NCBI GenBank assembly: GCA_964563495.1
Contig: CAZLYK010000228.1
Span: 1-5,429, forward strand
Reading direction: 5' to 3'
Length of the DNA: 5,429 nt
DNA from: CAZLYK01 sp964563495
GTDB taxonomy: Bacteria > Acidobacteriota > Blastocatellia > RBC074
Of the stretch, positions 1 through 5,364 are shown piece after piece (position 1 is the first letter of the stretch; each line of letters opens with the position of its first letter). A model generated the notes under the pieces. That model ran no database searches. It was given only the letters and a program-made list of their open reading frames with translations, and was not told where the DNA came from. The position numbers and the translations under genes were made by a program.

Positions 1-6
1 TAATTA

Positions 7-140
7 ATAGACAGGATTGACAGGATTTTTGCAGGATTAGACAAGATCATTTAGGGAAAGAGTGCTCAGGGTTAACTCCAGGCACCCCTGCCCTCAATCA
101 TCTTGTTCAATCCTGCAAAAATCCTGTCAATCCTGTCTAT
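7..140. repeat. ACAGGATT-type long inverted repeat, copy 1
   Basis: Two 44-base arms (7-50 and 97-140) are reverse complements at 41 of 44 positions; the outer 32 pairs are perfect. They enclose a 46-base unrelated loop (51-96), which holds a minor inner pair, CAGGG at 67-71 with CCCTG at 86-90. Each arm is itself a degenerate tandem of ACAGGATT-like units, with GGAT (or AGAT) cores at 14, 23, 34 and 44. The outer end carries in-frame-capable stops (TAA, TAG). The element ends two bases from the stop codon of the minus-strand gene at 143. Folded as RNA or single-stranded DNA it would form a stem of about 44 bp. There is no transposase and no obvious target-site duplication, so I describe it only as a dispersed hairpin repeat. 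The bases at 1-7 (TAATTAA) may include the stop of a plus-strand gene outside the window, by analogy with copy 3. Confidence 0.93.
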
Positions 141-142
141 TT

Positions 143-1111
143 TCATTTCCACTCATCTCCCCACGCGGCTTTTCGCGCACGCTTCCATAACTCTTTATCT
201 TGACGCGTCACTTTTTGAGTCGCGAGTTTTTCCCGGGTACAAAGCTCGAGCTGAATCAGACCCGGTTGATGCAGAGGGTGCCTCATGATCCGCGAGGGCG
301 AACTCGGCGCCGGGAATCTGGAGACGGCGAGATAAGAATACTTTTCGTCCTCATATCCGAGCTCTGCTCCCTTGAGCCGGCGATGCAGGGATGATCGGTC
401 TAAACGCTGCGAGAAATGGCACCAGTCATCTTTGGTCATCGGGCATAGCTTGGCGTGAGGACAGGGGGCGAGTATGTTTCCACCCAGCTCGATCAGTCTT
501 TCGCGCGCGGACCTGATCAGCTCAAAGCCCCTCATCGTTCCCGGCTCGATGATCACCAGCAGACAACGCGCCGCCTCCCAGATGGCCGGCAGAAGTTTCC
601 TGATCGCCGGCCTCTCGAGCTCGCCCAATGAATATGAGCAGACAACCAGGTCGTGTGCGACCAGGGTCTCAATCGTCGTCAGATCAAGCGCCCGCCATTC
701 GGCGGATTGTAAAGCAACGCAGCCGGCCGCCTGCACGAGCTGACGCCCCAGATCGATCAGCTTCGTCTCTCGCTCAATCAGGGTTAAGCGTCGCAATCGA
801 TCGAAACATTCGACCGCGGCCCAATCCGCTGCTCCTGTCCCGGCTCCCAGATCCAGCAGGCTTTCAATCTCTACCTCCGGCGCAAGCCGTCTGACTTCGG
901 CCAGCACGGCGCGGGCGGCGGCGTATGTCGCGGGCATGCGCACGGCCAGATATGCCAATCGATCAGCCTCATGACTCATCAGTCGCGCCCGGCTGATCGA
1001 ATGATGGCGATATCTTTCCGAAAGCTCGCTCGCGGCTCTGGATAATTCGACCCGGCTGATTTCCAAAACCTTCTGCTCGATTACCTGATTTAGCGCGGCC
1101 GGCAAGCTCAT
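143..1111 (-). CDS. Rsm22/METTL17-family SAM-fold protein (putative small-ribosomal-subunit assembly factor or methyltransferase)
   Basis: The 322-residue cytosolic protein has a helical N-terminal part (1-80, with the ELSERYR segment near 29-35). A class I SAM-binding motif DLGAGTG follows at 87-93, and a conserved IEPGT motif at 188-192. The C-terminal signature spans roughly 215-265: three cysteines C217, C223 and C231, then DDWCHFSQR and LGYEDEKYSYLAVSR. A fourth cysteine lies at C291, before a GDEW C-terminus. This matches the Rsm22 family. In mitochondria, Rsm22/METTL17 supports small-subunit assembly and translation and carries an Fe-S cluster; the four cysteines here suggest the same, by inference. 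Whether bacterial members methylate rRNA is not shown by the sequence. The ATG at 1111 fits the usual family N-terminus (short, beginning M-x-LPAAL). It has no Shine-Dalgarno sequence, because the upstream bases are the palindrome at 1112-1207. It is probably co-transcribed downstream of the membrane-protein gene at 1198-1557. Confidence 0.9.
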   Translation of the reverse strand: MSLPAALNQVIEQKVLEISRVELSRAASELSERYRHHSISRARLMSHEADRLAYLAVRMPATYAAARAVLAEVRRLAPEVEIESLLDLGAGTGAADWAAVECFDRLRRLTLIERETKLIDLGRQLVQAAGCVALQSAEWRALDLTTIETLVAHDLVVCSYSLGELERPAIRKLLPAIWEAARCLLVIIEPGTMRGFELIRSARERLIELGGNILAPCPHAKLCPMTKDDWCHFSQRLDRSSLHRRLKGAELGYEDEKYSYLAVSRFPAPSSPSRIMRHPLHQPGLIQLELCTREKLATQKVTRQDKELWKRARKAAWGDEWK

Positions 1112-1207
1112 AAATAAATAGACAGGATTAACCGGATTTCAAGGGATTATACAGGATGTACATCCTGTTTAATCCCTTGAAATCCGGTTAATCCTGTCTA
1201 TTTATTT
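1112..1207. repeat. ACAGGATT-type long palindrome, copy 2 (near perfect, no loop)
   Basis: The two 48-base arms, 1112-1159 and 1160-1207, meet without a spacer at TGT/ACA and are reverse complementary at 47 of 48 positions; the only mismatch is 1150 with 1169. GGAT cores in the left arm fall at 1125, 1134, 1144 and 1154, a spacing of 9-10 bases. The outer part (ATAGACAGGATT) equals copies 1 and 3, but the inner part differs from both and is still matched by its own opposite arm. The element fills the whole junction between two minus-strand genes. The stop codon of the membrane-protein gene (1198-1200) lies inside the right arm, and the start codon of the Rsm22-like gene (1109-1111) touches the left arm. 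In mRNA it would fold into one very long hairpin, possibly an RNase III site, a stabiliser, an attenuator or a translation-coupling bridge. Confidence 0.96.
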
Positions 1208-1557
1208 CTGGCCGTTGATCCGGGGTTCGGCGAAGCCGACGCTCGGACCTCTGCGTGTCCATATGGGGGGGTCAGGCCGTCTTGATCGGCTGACGTTGAG
1301 GAACGTTGAGACGGAGAGAAATTTTCGTTTGAATTATCTACCTGGTTCAGCCGGGAAAGCCCGAATCCGAAGAGAGCGAGGATGGCCACAAAAAGCGCGA
1401 TGAAGATCACAATGTTGATCAGGCTCTGGCCTAAATGTCCTTCCGACTCTTCCCCCTGCCCGCTCTTGCTCTTTTTTCTTTGATCGACAAAATTTTGATA
1501 ACGGGAACGATAACCCCCAGCAATTCTAGCCGTCCCGTTGGTGCGCTGCTGATTCAT
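1198..1557 (-). CDS. Small single-pass membrane protein of unknown function
   Basis: I do not recognise a family for this 119-residue protein. It has a basic, polar N-terminus (1-45, with an RKKSKS stretch near 27-32). One strongly hydrophobic segment runs from about 46 to 67 (rich in I, F, L, A). A Ser/Asn/Gln/Asp-rich, probably disordered tail covers 70-119. The positive charges before the membrane segment predict N-inside, C-outside topology. The start is ATG 1557, chosen because a strong Shine-Dalgarno (1567-1575) stands at the right distance. The frame stays open upstream to a TTG at 1698, but that start has no ribosome-binding site and would add 47 residues without visible domain character. 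The last two sense codons (Asn, Lys) and the TAG stop come from the copy 2 palindrome, so the original C-terminus may have been altered by that element. It lies upstream of the Rsm22-like gene on the same strand and is probably in one transcript with it. Confidence 0.72.
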   Translation of the reverse strand: MNQQRTNGTARIAGGYRSRYQNFVDQRKKSKSGQGEESEGHLGQSLINIVIFIALFVAILALFGFGLSRLNQVDNSNENFSPSQRSSTSADQDGLTPPYGHAEVRASASPNPGSTARNK

Positions 1558-1566
1558 ATCGGCAAA

Positions 1567-1575
1567 CTCCTTCCT
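1567..1575 (-). promoter_or_regulatory. Strong Shine-Dalgarno for the membrane-protein gene
   Basis: Read on the minus strand, the sequence is AGGAAGGAG followed by TTTGCCGAT and then ATG at 1557-1555. The 9-base spacing and the purine run fit the anti-SD well. It decides the start of the 1198-1557 gene over the longer TTG-initiated frame. It is the only convincing SD among the four genes of the window. Confidence 0.82.
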
Positions 1576-1767
1576 GTTTTCATGTTGACCCACATATATA
1601 TAGCGCATTTGGAGGCACATCCATGGGGCTTTCAACCGGGGCTCTTCGATTGATGAGGCAGTTAGGGCTCCGGAGGTATTGGGGAGTTGGCGGGGCAAAA
1701 GCGCGGCTTCGATTAAAGATCGAAAAAAAAGTCTCAGGTGAGGCGGGGTCTAATGATTAGGGGGTTC

Positions 1768-1795
1768 GATATCTCTCGCTCAAAGAGTTGATATC
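1768..1795. promoter_or_regulatory. Paired GATATC boxes around the predicted minus-strand transcription start
   Basis: GATATC occurs at 1768-1773 and again at 1790-1795, 22 bp apart, which is about two helical turns. The flanks extend this to an imperfect inverted repeat (GATATC-TCT against AGAGTT-GATATC). The right box overlaps the -10 of the minus-strand promoter (1793-1798), and the predicted start near 1786 lies between the boxes. This geometry would suit a repressor operator, but it rests on a single case and short boxes. Confidence 0.3.
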
Positions 1796-1821
1796 ATAAA
1801 AAATTGGCTACCCTCTGTCAA
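1793..1821 (-). promoter_or_regulatory. Sigma-70-type promoter for the membrane-protein/Rsm22 unit
   Basis: On the minus strand a perfect TTGACA (plus positions 1816-1821) is followed after exactly 17 bases (1799-1815) by TATGAT (1793-1798), five of six matches to TATAAT. Transcription would start near 1786 and give a leader of about 230 bases before the ATG at 1557. The -35 box lies only 20 bases from the earliest start of the divergent plus-strand gene, so regulation of the two directions could interfere. Confidence 0.68.
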
Positions 1822-1840
1822 CCGAATTGATGAGAGCGAT

Positions 1841-3640
1841 TTGCAGAGAGCAATGGGCCGAGATTATATTGTTTGGGCTATGCGCACCCTGCATTCTGTC
1901 CGATCGCTTGAGGCTCGGAACCTCTTCCTGCTGATTGCTTTAACCTGTTCGCTCACCGGCTTTGGTCGGGGCTTGCCGCAGTCCGATCCGGGATATGGCG
2001 TCAATTTCAGCAATATCGCCCGGGCAGCCGGCCTGACTCACCTGACCATATATGGTGACGAGCGAAAGAACAAATATCTGCTCGAGACGACCGGCTGTGG
2101 GGTCGCCTGGTTCGATTATGATCACGATGGCTGGCTCGACCTCTTTTTTGTCAACGGGACCAGACTCGGAGGTTTCCCCAAAGGACAGGAGCCGGCGACC
2201 CATCTTTATCGAAACAATCGCAACGGCTCTTTTACCGATGTCACCAGACAGGCCGGGTTAATCCGCACGGGTTGGGGGCAGGGCGTCTGCATCGGCGATT
2301 ATAACAATGACGGCTTCGACGACCTGTTTATCTCCTATTTCGGGAAAAATGTCCTCTACAAAAACAACGGTAATGGAACGTTCACCGACGTCTCGATCAG
2401 GACAGGAATAGCAACAGCCAGGTCGCGATGGGGAAGCGGCGCGGCCTTTCTGGATTACGATAAGGATGGAGACCTTGACCTCTTTGTCGCCAACTATATC
2501 GATCTGGACTTGAAGACGGCGCCGACTCCCGAAACCGGGCCGTGTCTATACAAGGGTGTCATGGTCGCCTGCGGCCCGCCCGGCCTTGAAGGCGGCAAAA
2601 ATATTCTCTATCGCAACAACGGAGACGGGACTTTCACCGATGTTTCCGACAAGGCGGGTATCACCACGAGCTATGGAACCTATGGGCTCGGCGTCGTCAT
2701 TGCCGATTTCGACAACGACGGCTGGCCGGACATTTATGTAGCCAATGATTCGGCGCCGGCGGCGCTCTACCACAACCAGAAGGACGGCACTTTTACCGAT
2801 ATCGGGGTCGAGGTCGGCGCGGCTTACAGCGGCGATGGAAAGCCGCAAGCCGGGATGGGCGTCGGGGTGGGGGATTTCGACGGAGATGGCTGGCTCGATA
2901 TCTTCAAGACCAATTTTTCGGGTGACACTTCAACGCTCTATCGCAACCTGGGGCCCAAATCGGGGATGCTGACTTTTGATGACGTGACATTCACCAGCGG
3001 GATCGGCGTTAATACCCGCTGGCTCGGTTGGGGATGCGGATTTGTGGATTTCGACAACGACAGTTGGCTGGATATCTTTCTGGTCAACGGCCACGTCTAT
3101 CCCGAAGTCGAAAAGCTCGAAACCGAAGCCGGGTATCCGCAACGCAAGGTCCTTTACCGGAACCAGCGCGACGGGACATTCAAAGATATCACCGAGAGGG
3201 TCGGCGGTCCTTTGCTTGAGCCGACGGCGAGTCGCGGGTGCGCTTTCGGCGATTTCGACAACGACGGAGACGTCGATATCGTGATCAACCCGGTCAATGC
3301 CGCTCCCGTTCTGTTGAGAACCGATTCGACCTCGAATAACAATTGGATCTCAATCAAAACCATCGGTGTCAAATCCAACCGGACCGGCATCGGCGCGCGA
3401 ATCAAAGTCATCACCGGAAACCGAACCCAGGTTGACGAGGTGCGCAGCGGCGGAAGCTACTATTCTCAGAACGATCTGCGGCTCCATTTCGGGTTGGGTC
3501 AGGCCGCGAATGTTAAGACCATTGAGATCCGCTGGCCGAGCGGGACGGTCGATACTCTGAACGACATTCCCGCCAATCAGATCATCCACGTCAAAGAGGG
3601 AGCAGGGTTGGTCAAGCCGGTCAAAATAGTGCAGAATTAA
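1841..3640 (+). CDS. Secreted CRTAC1-like protein: FG-GAP/VCBS beta-propeller with ASPIC/UnbV domain
   Basis: The protein has 599 residues from the TTG at 1841. A signal peptide with a hydrophobic core at about 28-41 predicts export. Seven calcium-type DxDxDG-like loops follow: 92 (DYDHDG), 153 (DYNNDG), 205 (DYDKDG), 289 (DFDNDG), 345 (DFDGDG), 403 (DFDNDS) and 471 (DFDNDG). They alternate with LYRNNxDGTFTDV-type strands, which suggests a seven-bladed propeller. C235 and C244 sit in an insertion between blades 3 and 4 (ending ACGPPGL), a usual family position and a possible disulfide after export. Residues about 512-586 (RTGIGARI, EVRSGGSYYSQND, LHFGLG, IRWPSG) are an ASPIC/UnbV domain. The family is abundant in Acidobacteriota and Planctomycetota; its role is unknown and no enzyme activity is implied. 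The start is uncertain: ATG 1853 and ATG 1880 are in frame, none has a good SD, and 1880 gives the most compact signal peptide. It probably leads a unit with the VWFA gene. Confidence 0.92.
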   Translation: MQRAMGRDYIVWAMRTLHSVRSLEARNLFLLIALTCSLTGFGRGLPQSDPGYGVNFSNIARAAGLTHLTIYGDERKNKYLLETTGCGVAWFDYDHDGWLDLFFVNGTRLGGFPKGQEPATHLYRNNRNGSFTDVTRQAGLIRTGWGQGVCIGDYNNDGFDDLFISYFGKNVLYKNNGNGTFTDVSIRTGIATARSRWGSGAAFLDYDKDGDLDLFVANYIDLDLKTAPTPETGPCLYKGVMVACGPPGLEGGKNILYRNNGDGTFTDVSDKAGITTSYGTYGLGVVIADFDNDGWPDIYVANDSAPAALYHNQKDGTFTDIGVEVGAAYSGDGKPQAGMGVGVGDFDGDGWLDIFKTNFSGDTSTLYRNLGPKSGMLTFDDVTFTSGIGVNTRWLGWGCGFVDFDNDSWLDIFLVNGHVYPEVEKLETEAGYPQRKVLYRNQRDGTFKDITERVGGPLLEPTASRGCAFGDFDNDGDVDIVINPVNAAPVLLRTDSTSNNNWISIKTIGVKSNRTGIGARIKVITGNRTQVDEVRSGGSYYSQNDLRLHFGLGQAANVKTIEIRWPSGTVDTLNDIPANQIIHVKEGAGLVKPVKIVQN

Positions 3641-3646
3641 AACATC

Positions 3647-3765
3647 ATAGCCTTCGGCTATCGCCGGCTTCGCCGGCTCGTCAATATTTTACGATCAAAC
3701 CTGGGGTTTCGCTCGGCTACGCCTCGCTCCACCCCAGGCTTTACGCTTGCGCCGGCTTGGCCGGC
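3647..3765. repeat. Cluster of four GC-rich hairpins in the spacer before the VWFA gene
   Basis: The 131-bp spacer is almost filled by inverted repeats. Hairpin 1 is 3647-3661 (ATAGCC, loop TTC, GGCTAT). Hairpin 2 is 3663-3677 (GCCGGC, loop TTC, GCCGGC). Hairpin 3 has arms 3700-3707 (CCTGGGGT) and 3731-3738 (ACCCCAGG) around 23 bases. Hairpin 4 is 3751-3765 (GCCGGC, loop TTG, GCCGGC). All arms are perfect, and hairpins 2 and 4 differ by one loop base. Hairpin 4 ends six bases before the ATG at 3772. The layout resembles composite intergenic hairpin repeats that I recall from acidobacterial and planctomycetal genomes, but I cannot confirm copy number here. It may act as a transcription attenuator, an mRNA processing site or a translation brake. 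No T-tract follows any stem closely, so it is not a typical intrinsic terminator. Confidence 0.8.
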
Positions 3766-3771
3766 TGAATT

Positions 3772-5364
3772 ATGCGAGTCAAAGGTTCCATCGTCGCCAT
3801 GTTTGCCCTGCTGGCCTGCGCATGGCTTTCGCCGGCTCTTGCGCAGGAGGCGCCTTCGAGCGTCAGGATAGACACCTCGCTCGTGCTCGTCGACGGCATC
3901 GTCATGAGTAAGAAAACTCACTCGCCCGTGGGTGACCTGAAAAAGCAGGATTTCGTCATCTATGACAATGGGAGGTTACAGGAGATCACCCATTTCAGCC
4001 GGGAAGAGCTGCCGCTCTCGGTTATCTTGCTGGTCGATGTCAGCGGCAGCGTACAGCCGATTATCGATCAGGTTCGCCAGGCCACTCTTGACGCTTTGAA
4101 GCGCCTCAAGCCCGAAGACAGGGTTGGATTGATGATCTTCGCCAACCGGGCAAAGGTGATCGCGGATCTGACGACCGAGCACGGCGAGATTGAGACCAGA
4201 TTTGACGATGTCTGGCGTGAGACTCAGACCGTCGGCAGCGGCACATTTATCACACTCGGGATATACGATGCAGCTCGATACCTGCGCGAAAAGACCTCCG
4301 GCATGGAGCGCCGTGCCATCATTCTGATCACTGACGATGAGGATTTTCGTTACAGCTTTCCTCCACGCGATGTGGTGCTGAGAGAGCTCTACGATTCCGG
4401 AACCACTCTCTGCGCGATTCTGGTTTCAAACGGCAAGCTTACCCGCAAGGCTATGAGCGTCGGCGCCACCGCCGCGATCACCGCGGTCAACCCGATTCTC
4501 GGCGGTGTGATCATCGGTATGAAAATCCTGCGCCGGGCGACCGACCCCGGAAGCACTTCCAGATTCTTCTCGGATAATACCGGGGGAGTGACCGTCGGCG
4601 TAAAAAATGAGGAGGTCGGGCGGGTCTTTATCGAGATGATGGGGCTGCTGCGGGCCCGCTACACTTTCGGTTATGAGCCACCCGAGCAACCAGCCGGCGG
4701 GGCCTTACGGACGATCAAGCTGGCCCTCAACAATCAGGCTCAGAAGCAGAAGGGTGAGACGCTGATCTATTCGCGGCGCGGCTATTACCTGCGGAAAAAG
4801 TCTCAGCCGAATCAACAGTTGGCGCTGGTCAAGTCAGCGGTGGCGCCCGTCAATGAGCCTCCGATTTCACCCTCGCCGGCTCCCGTCGATCGGGTCAATC
4901 ACGACGCCAATCCGGCCCTCCCCGAACTGCACGTGATCAATAAGGCCATGCTCACCCCGTCCTATGGTTGCCGGCCGAGGGATGAGGTAGAGAAAGGATA
5001 CCAGGGGTCTGCGCTCTTCCTCTCCGAATTTTCCAGGCAGCGCAACAGCCCCGATCTGCTCTTCAATGGGGCGTGCGGGGCCGAGGACTTTTTCGAGGTC
5101 GCAACCACGGGAGACGACCTGACCTTGATCACCGATCTGGGGCCCGATGCCTCGTTCGAGGAGATCTCGGCGTCTCAGGCTTTCAGTCTCAAGCAGAACG
5201 CGTTGTTTACCGGTAAAATCAGGGTTGAATTCAATCACACTTACGCGGTTTTATTGAGCAAAAGCCATCTGCGCGGCCTGTTCATCTTCAAAGTTACCGG
5301 TTACATTCCAAATGAACGTGTAGACTTGAAATACGCGGTCAAGCAATACCAGGTCATCAATTAA
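3772..5364 (+). CDS. Secreted VWFA-domain protein (acidobacterial VWFA-related type) with an unassigned C-terminal domain
   Basis: The protein has 530 residues. A clear signal peptide (MRVKGS, hydrophobic core 8-20, likely SPase I cut after ALA at 22-24) predicts export. Residues about 30-80 (VLVDGIVMSK, GDLKKQDFVIYDNG) are the beta-rich lead-in typical of the acidobacterial VWFA-related family. The VWA domain covers about 82-300 with a complete metal-binding MIDAS: D89-x-S91-x-S93, T158 and D188 (ITDDED). It ends with the usual RYTFGYEP motif (296-303). An extra hydrophobic stretch (about 235-251) lies within it. A proline-rich linker (about 357-382) leads to a C-terminal domain (385-530) that I cannot assign; C400 and C435 could pair after export. 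Metal-dependent protein binding is a family inference; the ligand is unknown. The start is ATG 3772 because it supplies the basic n-region; there is no SD, and hairpin 4 of the spacer ends just upstream. The TAA stop merges into repeat copy 3. Confidence 0.92.
   Translation: MRVKGSIVAMFALLACAWLSPALAQEAPSSVRIDTSLVLVDGIVMSKKTHSPVGDLKKQDFVIYDNGRLQEITHFSREELPLSVILLVDVSGSVQPIIDQVRQATLDALKRLKPEDRVGLMIFANRAKVIADLTTEHGEIETRFDDVWRETQTVGSGTFITLGIYDAARYLREKTSGMERRAIILITDDEDFRYSFPPRDVVLRELYDSGTTLCAILVSNGKLTRKAMSVGATAAITAVNPILGGVIIGMKILRRATDPGSTSRFFSDNTGGVTVGVKNEEVGRVFIEMMGLLRARYTFGYEPPEQPAGGALRTIKLALNNQAQKQKGETLIYSRRGYYLRKKSQPNQQLALVKSAVAPVNEPPISPSPAPVDRVNHDANPALPELHVINKAMLTPSYGCRPRDEVEKGYQGSALFLSEFSRQRNSPDLLFNGACGAEDFFEVATTGDDLTLITDLGPDASFEEISASQAFSLKQNALFTGKIRVEFNHTYAVLLSKSHLRGLFIFKVTGYIPNERVDLKYAVKQYQVIN

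Larger units (their letters stand above)
1558..1840. other. Divergent intergenic region
   Basis: These 283 bases separate the minus-strand membrane-protein/Rsm22 unit from the plus-strand propeller gene. They hold the SD at 1567-1575, a near-consensus minus-strand promoter at 1793-1821 and two GATATC boxes at 1768 and 1790. An AT-only run (TATATATA, 1595-1602) could serve as a weak second minus-strand -10, but I see no good -35 for it. No convincing plus-strand promoter was found before 1841. The stretch 1610-1760 contains nothing further I can identify. Confidence 0.6.

Noticed and set aside
1..140. CRISPR-like array from the repeated ACAGGATT units
   Set aside because: Units are 9-11 bases with no unique spacers, and the whole is arranged as an inverted repeat.
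103..288. Short plus-strand open frame over copy 1 and the Rsm22 3' end
   Set aside because: It starts in the repeat arm and runs antisense to the conserved GDEW end of the Rsm22-like protein.
7..1207. Composite transposon bounded by copies 1 and 2 carrying the Rsm22-like gene
   Set aside because: Each copy is itself a complete inverted repeat, there is no transposase or target duplication, and the enclosed gene is a housekeeping-type ribosome factor.
1558..1698. Extended N-terminus of the membrane-protein gene from TTG 1698
   Set aside because: The frame is open, but TTG 1698 has no SD, the extra 47 residues show no domain pattern, and a strong SD precedes ATG 1557.
1788..1816. Plus-strand promoter for the propeller gene with TTGATA at 1788
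   Set aside because: At 17 bases downstream the sequence is CCCTCT, which is not a -10; no better plus-strand pair was found.
2546..2848. 100-residue minus-strand open frame opposite the propeller gene
   Set aside because: It mirrors the repetitive DxDxDG coding and has no RBS or recognisable domain.
3647..3690. Intrinsic terminator after the propeller gene
   Set aside because: Stems at 3647-3677 are GC-rich, but the only T-run (3687-3690) is ten bases away and short, so termination is possible but not supported.
4867..5238. 123-residue minus-strand open frame inside the VWFA gene
   Set aside because: It lies fully antisense to a gene with a signal peptide and conserved motifs; its composition looks like a codon shadow and it has no own signals.
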